From the NCBI GenBank assembly GCA_031283515.1, contig JAITBS010000281.1, forward strand, positions 1-5,427: a DNA stretch of 5,427 bases, in the 5' to 3' direction. Shown here in pieces: positions 1 to 5,374 of the stretch. The notes under the pieces are model-generated. The model did no database searches. It saw only the letters and a list, made by a program, of their open reading frames with translations, and was not told where the DNA came from. This DNA comes from Planctomycetaceae bacterium. Its GTDB lineage: Bacteria; Planctomycetota; Planctomycetia; Pirellulales; Thermoguttaceae. Both the position numbers and the translations under genes were made by a program. How positions within the stretch are numbered: position 1 is the stretch's first letter; each line of letters opens with the position of its first letter.

Positions 1-21
1 TAAACCGGCAATTATTAAAGT

Positions 22-107
22 TCTGTCTTTCAGACAGAGATTTGTTATCGACACGAGTCCGCAGGTCGATGACCTGCGGTTATGAAAATCACACCCCTGT
101 CGGGGTG
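22..107. repeat. Cluster of three short hairpins (REP-like intergenic element)
   Basis: Three perfect inverted repeats follow one another. The first has 7-bp arms at 22-28 and 32-38 (TCTGTCT/AGACAGA) with a 3-nt loop. The second has 9-bp arms at 59-67 and 71-79 (CCGCAGGTC/GACCTGCGG) with a GAT loop. The third has 6-bp arms at 92-97 and 102-107 (CACCCC/GGGGTG) with a 4-nt loop. The third hairpin is bracketed by the direct repeat TGAAAATC at 83-90 and 106-113. The GC-rich stems stand out from the AT-rich surroundings. Closely spaced GC-rich hairpins of this kind resemble REP/BIME-type elements mobilised by RAYT (IS200-like) transposases. No transposase is present here, so that link is inference. 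The first hairpin could instead be a terminator of a gene lying to the left, but no T-run follows it. Confidence 0.6.
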
Positions 108-124
108 AAAATCGAAAAACAAAA

Positions 125-142
125 ATGCCACTGAAATATTAC
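125..142. repeat. Left copy of an 18-bp dispersed repeat
   Basis: The sequence ATGCCACTGAAATATTAC recurs at 5275-5292 in the same orientation with a single mismatch (A to T at the eleventh base). Both copies lie in non-coding DNA near the window ends, and both are preceded by an A-rich stretch. The copies probably belong to a dispersed intergenic repeat family. Its function is unknown. Confidence 0.5.
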
Positions 143-322
143 CATATTTTTTGTTTTCCTAAAATTCATATTTTATGTATTTATACTTGCAGCAATAAAA
201 AAAATTCATCGACAGTGCCATTGACTGAACAGATATTTTTTAACTTCGATAAAGTGTTCAGTAATTACCTATAAATATTCACAAAATAGACAGTCACTAA
301 CTGCGATATCATCGCAATACAA
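143..322. other. AT-rich spacer downstream of tRNA-Cys with inverted repeats
   Basis: I see no gene here. A perfect 8-bp inverted repeat, ACTGAACA at 224-231 and TGTTCAGT at 255-262, encloses a 23-nt loop. Read on the minus strand it lies downstream of tRNA-Cys. A run of eight A at 197-206 reads as a T-run on the minus strand further downstream, but the paired arms do not abut it, so I do not call a clear intrinsic terminator. Confidence 0.4.
302..316 (-). other. Stem-loop just downstream of tRNA-Cys
   Basis: A perfect 6-bp stem (TGCGAT at 302-307, ATCGCA at 311-316) with a 3-nt loop begins 6 nt after the discriminator base of the minus-strand tRNA. It could help end the tRNA transcript or direct 3' processing. 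On the minus strand it is followed by GTTAGTGACTG rather than a U-run, so it does not satisfy the intrinsic terminator pattern. Confidence 0.35.
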
Positions 323-395
323 AGGCGCCGCCCGGATTCGAACCGGGACATGGCGGTTTTGCAAACCGCTGCCTTAGCCTTTTGGCTACAGCGCC
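323..395 (-). tRNA. tRNA-Cys (anticodon GCA)
   Basis: The minus strand folds into a complete 73-nt cloverleaf. The 7-bp acceptor stem is GGCGCTG with CGGCGCC, containing one T-G pair. The D arm has a 3-bp GCC/GGC stem. The anticodon stem GCGGT/ACCGC encloses the loop TTGCAAA, giving anticodon GCA. A 5-nt variable region follows, then a T arm CCCGG-TTCGAAT-CCGGG. The discriminator base is U73, the main identity element of cysteine tRNAs, which supports the call. The 3' CCA is not encoded (TTT follows), so it must be added by tRNA nucleotidyltransferase. No convincing promoter is visible upstream. Confidence 0.97.
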
Positions 396-618
396 ATCAA
401 AAAATCAATAAATATCCTACAAAATGTTTAATCGACAAATTCGTTGCTTTTGTCCAAAATTAATACAATATTCCAGTATTTTCTCCGTATTCATGATTTA
501 TTATGAAATCTTAGTTTAATTTGGGGAATTTAGGTAGTTTGAATTAGAGAATTGGATGTTGTTCGGGATGAAATATTTTCTAAGTATATCCAACAACTAT
601 TCATTATCAACTCCCCCA
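396..618. other. Spacer between tRNA-Cys and purD
   Basis: This stretch is AT-rich and non-coding. I find no hairpin followed by a T-run that would serve as an intrinsic terminator for purD, and no well-spaced pair of promoter boxes for tRNA-Cys. A TTGTCG hexamer on the minus strand (433-438) lies 17 nt from a poor ATATTT, which is too weak to call. Confidence 0.4.
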
Positions 619-1908
619 CTAATAAGACAATGCCTTATCAGAAATATCTTTACGGCACCACGCTCCATCCCAACGTATATGTTTAATCGCAGTATAGGCA
701 GCAAGTTTGGCTTCAGAGACAGAGTTGCCAAGACCTGTAACACTGAGAACACGCCCGCCGTTACTGACAATTGTTCCATCTTCCCGAATTGCGGTTCCGG
801 CATGAAAAATTTTTGTATCCGGCACTTTTGACGCTTCCGCCAAACCGCGAATCGGAAACCCTTTTTCGTAATTTCCCGGATAACCCTGACTCGCCATAAC
901 GACACACACAGCCGTTCGGTTATCCCATTCCAACGGCGAAAGCTGATCCAGTGTTCCGCCAATTGTTGCTTCGAAAATATCCAGCAAATCGGTTTTCAAC
1001 CGTAACAAAAGCGGTTGACATTCGGGATCACCAAATCGGGCATTGTATTCGAGAACTTTGGGTTCTTGTTTCGTCAACATCAGCCCGGCATACAAAACTC
1101 CTCGAAATGAAACATCTAAACGATTCAACGCATGAATTGTCGGAACGAAAATATGTTCCTCAATCCAATGAAGTGTTGTACCATCGACAATTGGTGTTGG
1201 CGAATACGCTCCCATACCGCCGGTGTTCGGACCGGTATCACCGTCATACGCCGCCTTGTGATCCTGTGCCGGTTGAAGTGTTAAAATCGTTGCGCCGTCG
1301 GTTATCGCCAAAACACTTACCTCCTGACCATCCAGCCGCTCCTCAAGAATAATCCGGTCCCCAGCATTACCAAACTCACGGTTTTTCGTAATACGCAAAA
1401 TCGCGTCAATACCTTCGGAACGGTTGGAGCAAACAAAAACTCCCTTGCCGGCAGCAAGTCCGTCCACCTTAACAACAACCGGAATATCCCTATCTTTGTT
1501 AAGAAATTGAATCGCATCATTGCTGTTGGTAAACGTGTGATGAATGGCTGTCGGAACGGAACCTTTTCGGAGAATTTCCTTACAAAAAACTTTACTGCCC
1601 TCAATTCGTGCTGCCGCTTTATTGGGACCAAAAATCCGTAGTTTCTCCGACTGAAAAGCATCAACGATTCCAGCACAAAGCGGTATTTCAGGTCCAACAA
1701 CCGTCAAACCAACCTTATTCTCTTTCGCAAACTTAATGAGTGCCGGAAAATTCAGTTCCTTAATCGGAATATTTTCAATGTCGGTTCCATCCGTAGCAGT
1801 TCCGGCATTGCCCGGCGCAACAAAAATCCGGTTGGTTTGCGGACTTTGCGCTAACTTCCACGCCAAAGCATGTTCCCGACCACCTGAGCCAATAACAAGT
1901 ATATTCAT
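619..1908 (-). CDS. purD: Phosphoribosylamine--glycine ligase (GAR synthetase)
   Basis: This cytosolic ATP-grasp enzyme joins 5-phosphoribosylamine and glycine, using ATP, to give glycinamide ribonucleotide, the second step of de novo purine synthesis. The 429 residues match the usual family length. The N-terminal fold carries GSGGREHALAWKL (7-19), GNAG (33-36) and VGPE (71-74). The ATP-grasp core has VVVKVDGLAAGKGV (144-157), LEERLDGQE (188-196) and DHKAAYDGDTGPNTGGMGAY (216-235). The PurD signature RFGDPECQ is at 291-298, and the C-terminal domain includes GGRV (384-387). All expected motifs are intact. The start is fixed by the MNILVIGSGG beginning, although no Shine-Dalgarno sequence precedes it. 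It begins 33 nt after the rpn stop on the same strand, so it may be transcribed at least partly from rpn promoters. I found no well-spaced promoter in the gap. The tail IRWDGAWCRKDISDKAL resembles planctomycete PurD proteins from memory. Confidence 0.97.
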   Translation of the reverse strand: MNILVIGSGGREHALAWKLAQSPQTNRIFVAPGNAGTATDGTDIENIPIKELNFPALIKFAKENKVGLTVVGPEIPLCAGIVDAFQSEKLRIFGPNKAAARIEGSKVFCKEILRKGSVPTAIHHTFTNSNDAIQFLNKDRDIPVVVKVDGLAAGKGVFVCSNRSEGIDAILRITKNREFGNAGDRIILEERLDGQEVSVLAITDGATILTLQPAQDHKAAYDGDTGPNTGGMGAYSPTPIVDGTTLHWIEEHIFVPTIHALNRLDVSFRGVLYAGLMLTKQEPKVLEYNARFGDPECQPLLLRLKTDLLDIFEATIGGTLDQLSPLEWDNRTAVCVVMASQGYPGNYEKGFPIRGLAEASKVPDTKIFHAGTAIREDGTIVSNGGRVLSVTGLGNSVSEAKLAAYTAIKHIRWDGAWCRKDISDKALSY

Positions 1909-1941
1909 ATTAGTTGAGAGTTGATTATGTTTGAAACGGTG

Positions 1942-2286
1942 TCAACTACGTTTATGTTTTACCGATTCCAATTCCTTGTAAAATTCCTCGAATGTATTAC
2001 ATTTTGCAGCAAACCGAATAAGTTCTTGAAGGCAGTTAATGTTAGTAATAGCACAAAGGGAATCGCGAATTGTTTCGGAAACTTCGCCGAATTTCACATC
2101 CAAAATAGAGATAACAGCTTCTATTCGACCATCTAATTCACCTTCTTCCTTGCCTTTTTCTCTGCCTTGGGTTATACCTTCTTCTCTGCCTTGAGTTATA
2201 CCTTCTTCTCTGCCTTGGGTAATACCGATTTTGATACCTTTTTCCACACCGGTGGCAATGTAACGTTCTGCTAATGGAGACCACAT
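1942..2286 (-). CDS. Candidate internal in-frame antitoxin RpnS (C-terminal 114 residues of Rpn)
   Basis: Met290 of the Rpn reading frame (ATG at 2284-2286) is preceded by AAAGGAG at 2295-2301 on the minus strand with an 8-nt spacer, an optimal Shine-Dalgarno arrangement. The full-length rpn, purD and phosphatase starts have no comparable site. The product would start MWSPLAERYIATG, contain all 11 G-x-x-x tetrads and the helical tail, and lack the whole nuclease domain. In E. coli, separately translated C-terminal Rpn products (RpnS) dimerise with and block the full-length toxin (RpnL), through a helix with four-residue repeats. The size, position and repeats here match that arrangement. Expression has not been shown. 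The site could be a chance purine-rich Lys-Gly-Val codon run. Confidence 0.6.
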   Translation of the reverse strand: MWSPLAERYIATGVEKGIKIGITQGREEGITQGREEGITQGREKGKEEGELDGRIEAVISILDVKFGEVSETIRDSLCAITNINCLQELIRFAAKCNTFEEFYKELESVKHKRS

Positions 2287-3153
2287 AATTTTTACTCCTT
2301 TAAATGTTTTTTGAAGTTGTTGGTTAAATTGTTTCCCGCCTTCTTGTGTCAAATGACGATTACTGTCGAAAATGTAACATGCAAGAAGACGTGCAAATTT
2401 ACGACATTCAGGATCATCCGTATAAGGTTTCAACTCTTCCAATAGGTACTCTTCACGTAATATCTCATCAAGATTCTTATTCATTATTACCTGCATAATT
2501 CGTAACGCAATATAAAGTTCCGGTACATCAGGATCATGCGGTAAATCTTCTTTATTTTTCAATGATAAATCGAAAATGATACCTTGTTGTCGGATTGTAA
2601 ATTTTCTTGTTCCTTTGATTTTCTCAAATTCATCGGCAAGTTCAACCGAACCCGTATAAATTTCCTCACCATGATGGAATATCACCAAAATGATCGGAGG
2701 AAGTTTAAAATCTTTTGTGTAAATTCCCTTTTTTTTCGCTAAAGCAATCTCGGCATGAATAATTTGTGTCTCGTAATTTAATAACTGGGACATTGTATGC
2801 GAATTGTCGTAACTTTTGTGTTCTATGACAATATAAATTTTAACATGTTTATTTTTATTTTTTTTGAGTGGGATTTCATAAACCATGTCGGCGCGGGCTT
2901 CTTGAAAATTTTCATCTCGGAAACGACGGACAGAGATTTTCAAATTTGGAATATCGAGTTGTTTTCGTAGCATTAATGGCAACAAATACATAAGAAACGT
3001 ACAAGCGATCTTTTTGAGTTGAAAAACCAACTCAAAGAAAGTATCATGAGTTACTGGAGTTGTTGCAAACTGTTCCTCGATTGGTTTATCCCAGGTGGGA
3101 ACTGGTTCTTGTAACTCCGGCAAAGTCCCGTTTTGATCATTTTCAATCATCAT
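1942..3153 (-). CDS. Rpn-family recombination-promoting nuclease (YhgA-like, RpnL)
   Basis: The 403-residue protein belongs to the Rpn/YhgA family (PF04754, once labelled a transposase). The N-terminal part has the family opening THDTFFELVFQ (35-45), then EARADMVYE (85-93) and YIVIEHKS (107-114), followed by the hydrophobic strand PPIILVIFHHGEE (152-164). Asp89 and Glu111-x-Lys113 fit the PD-(D/E)XK metal-dependent nuclease site, so DNA cleavage is expected. Residues 302-345 form 11 consecutive glycine-led tetrads (for example GITQ, GREE), followed by a helical C-terminus. Known E. coli Rpn proteins promote RecA-independent recombination and act as phage-defence toxins restrained by a C-terminal product translated from the same gene. 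A candidate for that product is listed separately. The start is the first of two adjacent ATG codons (Met1, Met2), with only a weak GGGA nearby, so Met2 is also possible. The gene precedes purD by 33 nt. The nuclease family call is firm; the anti-phage role is inferred. Confidence 0.9.
   Translation of the reverse strand: MMIENDQNGTLPELQEPVPTWDKPIEEQFATTPVTHDTFFELVFQLKKIACTFLMYLLPLMLRKQLDIPNLKISVRRFRDENFQEARADMVYEIPLKKNKNKHVKIYIVIEHKSYDNSHTMSQLLNYETQIIHAEIALAKKKGIYTKDFKLPPIILVIFHHGEEIYTGSVELADEFEKIKGTRKFTIRQQGIIFDLSLKNKEDLPHDPDVPELYIALRIMQVIMNKNLDEILREEYLLEELKPYTDDPECRKFARLLACYIFDSNRHLTQEGGKQFNQQLQKTFKGVKIMWSPLAERYIATGVEKGIKIGITQGREEGITQGREEGITQGREKGKEEGELDGRIEAVISILDVKFGEVSETIRDSLCAITNINCLQELIRFAAKCNTFEEFYKELESVKHKRS
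2155..2226 (-). repeat. Three tandem 24-bp units encoding GITQGREE
   Basis: Units lie at 2203-2226, 2179-2202 and 2155-2178, encoding GITQGREE, GITQGREE and GITQGREK within the Rpn C-terminal region (residues 310-333). The DNA copies are nearly identical: one silent C/T change separates units one and two, and the last codon differs in unit three. Such near-identity points to recent expansion by slippage or recombination. Unit length is a multiple of three, so gain or loss keeps the frame and changes helix length by two tetrads at a time. Confidence 0.9.
2295..2301 (-). promoter_or_regulatory. Strong internal Shine-Dalgarno site within rpn
   Basis: On the minus strand AAAGGAG sits 8 nt before the Met290 ATG (2284-2286). 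It decides the candidate RpnS start. It is notable because the annotated starts of the three main genes in the window lack such a sequence. Confidence 0.6.
2323..2352 (-). promoter_or_regulatory. Possible internal promoter for rpnS
   Basis: On the minus strand a perfect -35 hexamer TTGACA (2347-2352) is followed after 18 nt by TTTAAC (2323-2328), which matches the -10 consensus at four of six bases. Transcription would start near 2316, giving a leader of about 30 nt that contains the AAAGGAG site. The -10 is imperfect and the DNA is coding, so chance cannot be excluded. Confidence 0.3.
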
Positions 3154-3348
3154 AATCCCATATTTTTACGGACAATTTTTATTTTGTAACATTTTACAGT
3201 AAAAACTCATAAGGCGGTCTTTCTTCGAATGGTCACAATGAACCGGATTCACGGCGGCAATTGGAATTTCATTCCGTTCCGGTATAACATTTCGGAAAAG
3301 TCGTCTATCTCTTGAATTTCTTACATTTTTGTTTTTAGTGTAACATAT
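3154..3348. promoter_or_regulatory. rpn upstream region with a 13-bp palindrome
   Basis: The spacer separates the phosphatase stop from the rpn start. At 3192-3204 lies TTTTACAGTAAAA, a palindrome of two 6-bp half-sites around a central base, about 40 bp before the rpn ATG. It could be an operator, but no repressor gene is nearby and the sequence is AT-rich. No well-spaced -35/-10 pair is evident on the minus strand. A short hairpin (GGAAT at 3263-3267, ATTCC at 3271-3275) lies downstream of the phosphatase gene without a T-run, so no terminator is called. Confidence 0.3.
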
Positions 3349-4818
3349 TTATGGAACGATAACTGTTTTAATAACATGAAAAATATCGGTATCATCCACA
3401 TATTGTCCTGAAAAGTTCCAAAATTGAGCGGCTTTTTGATCGGTTCCTTTAATTTTTTTGAGAAAGAGATCGGCACCTATTCCTTTGGCGTAAAGTGGAA
3501 CGAGGGCATTGGTGTGACCGCTGGAACTGTACTGAACTCCGGGAACCTTACCACGACCATTATTTTGAACTTGCCGGAACTTGTTGAAGGAATCACCTTC
3601 ATCATAAACACCGTTATTATTGTCATCGTTAAAAGTTTCTGGTCCCCAGATTTGTCCGGTTTCGTGGTCTGCCGTGATGATGACCAATGTTTCATTCCAG
3701 GAGCTGTTCTTTTCAACCCAATCAATTACCGTATCAATTGTTTTAGAAAAACCGGTATGTTCCAAAACACCGGCAACGATATTACGTCCGTGATGGGCGT
3801 GATCGATAGCACCGCCTTCAATCATTAGGATAAAACCGTTGGGATTGTTTCGGGTTAAAACATTCAGAGCAGCGAGCGACATTGTTGACAAACTGGGAAG
3901 TTCATTCCAATCAGTATTTTTGTAATTTTTATTGAGAAGTTCCTTTGTTTGTGTTACATCGTCCAAAGCACCGTCAACCGGAGGAAGATCGCCAAGAGAA
4001 CGGACAACTCCAATTACTTTATCAGGAATAACGCCTTTTCCCGCTGCAAGTTCTTCAAACTGTTTTTTTGTTTCGATAACACGGAAACCATTAAGAGTTC
4101 CTGATTTCATTGTTTCCCAATTTTTTTCGTTACCGACACAACTAAAGCGTTTTGTTTTTGCTTTTTTATCTTCATTATCTTTGATTTCAATGAGATTACC
4201 GTGTTCATAAAACGGATGTCCGCATCCCATCACCACAGAGAGAGGACTTGTTTCCGATACCATTTGCAGAAAAATCGTACTGAGATCACCGCGTTCGGAT
4301 TCATGTGCGGAAAATCCTGCCGGTGTGGCGTGAGACATGGGAACCGTTGTAACAGTTCCGGTTTTTTTACCATGTTTAACTGCAATTTCGGAAATCAATT
4401 CAATTGGTTTTTTATCGTAGGTCATACCGATTTTTCCGTTACTGGTTTTGACTCCGCCGTGAATTGCGGTGCTTGATGCAGCGGAGTCGGTTGTTTTTGT
4501 AAACTCGGTACCTTGTGTTCCATTGGCGGCTGTTTCCCAGAACACTTTCGGATCATAACCTGTTACATCGGCAGGAAGTTCGACATCTTTATTGGTGCGT
4601 GAATAGGTGGTACATCCCAACACAACCGGAAATGTCTGATACCGTTGTTTTCCGTTTTCACCGTAACGATAATATGTTCCGGCACACTCGGAATTGAACC
4701 CGTTGCCGTCACCAATTAAAAGAATCACATTTTTTGCAGTCTGCGCATTACCAACAGCAACAAAGAAAAACACATAAATCGTTAAAAACAAAATTTTGGT
4801 GAAAATTTTTTTTGTCAT
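3349..4818 (-). CDS. Secreted alkaline phosphatase (PhoA-type superfamily)
   Basis: This 489-residue protein hydrolyses phosphate monoesters outside the cytoplasm, probably to release inorganic phosphate. A signal peptide is clear: MTKK, a hydrophobic core to about residue 22, and likely cleavage after VGNA (Ala25). The catalytic nucleophile is Ser112 in TDSAASSTA. By comparison with E. coli PhoA, the metal ligands are Asp37 (GDG), Thr165, Glu334, Asp339, His343, Asp384, His385 and His435, and the phosphate-binding arginine is Arg176. Positions equal to E. coli Asp153 and Lys328 are His163 and His340, as in mammalian enzymes. Between DHETG and SGHT is an EF-hand-like loop (398-409: Asp, Asn, Asn-Gly, Asp, Asp), suggesting calcium binding. 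The start is set by the signal peptide; no Shine-Dalgarno is seen. A strong sigma-70-type promoter lies upstream. No pho box or phosphate regulator is visible. The family call is secure; the substrate is not known. Confidence 0.95.
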   Translation of the reverse strand: MTKKIFTKILFLTIYVFFFVAVGNAQTAKNVILLIGDGNGFNSECAGTYYRYGENGKQRYQTFPVVLGCTTYSRTNKDVELPADVTGYDPKVFWETAANGTQGTEFTKTTDSAASSTAIHGGVKTSNGKIGMTYDKKPIELISEIAVKHGKKTGTVTTVPMSHATPAGFSAHESERGDLSTIFLQMVSETSPLSVVMGCGHPFYEHGNLIEIKDNEDKKAKTKRFSCVGNEKNWETMKSGTLNGFRVIETKKQFEELAAGKGVIPDKVIGVVRSLGDLPPVDGALDDVTQTKELLNKNYKNTDWNELPSLSTMSLAALNVLTRNNPNGFILMIEGGAIDHAHHGRNIVAGVLEHTGFSKTIDTVIDWVEKNSSWNETLVIITADHETGQIWGPETFNDDNNNGVYDEGDSFNKFRQVQNNGRGKVPGVQYSSSGHTNALVPLYAKGIGADLFLKKIKGTDQKAAQFWNFSGQYVDDTDIFHVIKTVIVP

Positions 4819-4898
4819 AGTAAAATTGTTTGGGTTAAATTGGTATCGAAATTAAAATAGACTGATTTACAAAATTCCGCAATAGTTACGAAGGCATA

Positions 4899-4927
4899 AT
4901 TATAAGAATCCCAAACGATTGCGTCAA
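4899..4927 (-). promoter_or_regulatory. Near-consensus sigma-70 promoter of the alkaline phosphatase
   Basis: On the minus strand TTGACG (4922-4927, five of six matches) is separated by exactly 17 nt from TATAAT (4899-4904, a perfect match). Transcription would begin around 4892, giving a leader of about 73 nt before the ATG at 4818. Such a strong promoter suggests substantial basal expression. PhoB-activated genes usually have a poor -35 replaced by a pho box, which is not seen here. Confidence 0.75.
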
Positions 4928-5046
4928 GGATGTCTCAATATTATGGATACTTTTCTTACTTTAGGCAATTTCTGAGAACTTTGGTAAAAGATTATTTGTA
5001 ATCTATCAGTGGAATTATTATTTTGTAATTATGAAGATCAAAGTAA
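4928..5046. other. AT-rich spacer upstream of the phosphatase promoter
   Basis: No gene is visible. A 5-bp hairpin (GATTA at 4990-4994, TAATC at 4999-5003) is the only local structure. Nothing indicates function. Confidence 0.3.
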
Positions 5047-5240
5047 TAAACAATGAACCTCATTTTTCAACCTAATTTTCCTAACAAAACAACCTCAGTA
5101 GCCAATTGTTCCCCCACATGTCAACCTCATTACCTCCTTGTTTTCTATGTGAATGAGGTAATGAGGTTGTTGTGTTCTTAACTTGTTACTACTGAGGTTG
5201 TTTTGTTTGGAAAAATTAGGTGAAAATGAGGTTTTGTTAA
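5047..5240. repeat. Nested fold-back element of about 190 bp (MITE-like)
   Basis: Outer arms at 5056-5101 and 5189-5233 are inverted copies, with one substitution and three single-base gaps. The innermost 19 bp (5083-5101 with 5189-5207) are perfect. Similarity continues outward weakly to about 5047 and 5240. Within it a second, perfect 14-bp inverted repeat (5123-5136 with 5155-5168) closes an 18-nt loop, and pairing extends to CACA/TGTG. The motif AACCTCA occurs three times on the left (5056, 5091, 5123) and its complement TGAGGTT three times on the right (5162, 5193, 5227). There is no open frame of note inside. It could be a non-autonomous mobile element, a structured RNA or a bidirectional terminator. 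No clear target-site duplication is visible. Confidence 0.75.
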
Positions 5241-5274
5241 GGACGATTTTGACAAATGACGTATTCTAAAAATT

Positions 5275-5292
5275 ATGCCACTGATATATTAC
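5275..5292. repeat. Right copy of the 18-bp dispersed repeat
   Basis: ATGCCACTGATATATTAC matches the copy at 125-142 at 17 of 18 positions, in the same orientation. It sits between the fold-back element and the CTCTGYG array. Confidence 0.5.
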
Positions 5293-5324
5293 AAAAATTA
5301 AATTTTGATTCAAATTCAAATTTT

Positions 5325-5351
5325 CTCTGCGTTCTCTGTGTCCTCTGTGGT
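5325..5351. repeat. CTCTGYG tandem array (three 9-bp units)
   Basis: Three consecutive units, CTCTGCGTT (5325-5333), CTCTGTGTC (5334-5342) and CTCTGTGGT (5343-5351), form an imperfect tandem array followed by TAAAATTAA. Very similar CTCTGCG/CTTTGCG strings recur in intergenic DNA of many unrelated environmental bacteria, by my recollection. Their role is not known. Confidence 0.6.
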
Positions 5352-5366
5352 TAAAATTAATTTTTA

Positions 5367-5372
5367 GAGGTG
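5367..5372 (+). promoter_or_regulatory. Shine-Dalgarno-like GAGGTG at the right edge
   Basis: GAGGTG lies 2 nt (5 nt from the GAGG core to the ATG) before an ATG at 5375-5377. It is the only plus-strand start in the spacer with such a site, but the open frame is cut by the window end. Confidence 0.3.
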
Positions 5373-5374
5373 CC

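Noticed and set aside
951..1352. Plus-strand open frames antisense to purD, rpn and the phosphatase (also for example 3424-3828)
   Set aside because: They overlap well-supported genes, show no recognisable motifs and have no ribosome binding site, so they are shadows of the real frames.
1924..1945. TTGACA (1940-1945) with CATAAT (1924-1929) as a purD promoter on the minus strand
   Set aside because: The two boxes are separated by only 10 nt, too close for a sigma-70 promoter, and no alternative -10 lies at 16-18 nt.
1911..1948. 7-bp inverted repeat TAGTTGA/TCAACTA spanning the rpn stop and the purD leader, as a terminator or attenuator
   Set aside because: The arms are short, AT-rich and separated by 24 nt, and no T-run follows on the minus strand.
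1942..3153. Reading the Rpn gene as a transposase of an insertion sequence
   Set aside because: The family was once labelled a transposase, but no terminal inverted repeats or target duplications flank the gene, and the PD-(D/E)XK residues fit the Rpn nuclease role.
3229..3315. A 28-codon plus-strand frame containing HGGNWNFIPF, recalling the GGNWN motif of SUMF1/formylglycine-generating enzyme domains
   Set aside because: It is too short, the residues after GGNWN do not follow the family pattern, and no remaining fragment of such a gene is seen on either side. It is probably chance.
5056..5233. Recurring AACCTCA motif as a possible small CRISPR array
   Set aside because: The motif copies are inverted between the two halves, the spacing is uneven, and the conserved blocks pair with each other. 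This is a fold-back, not direct repeats with spacers.
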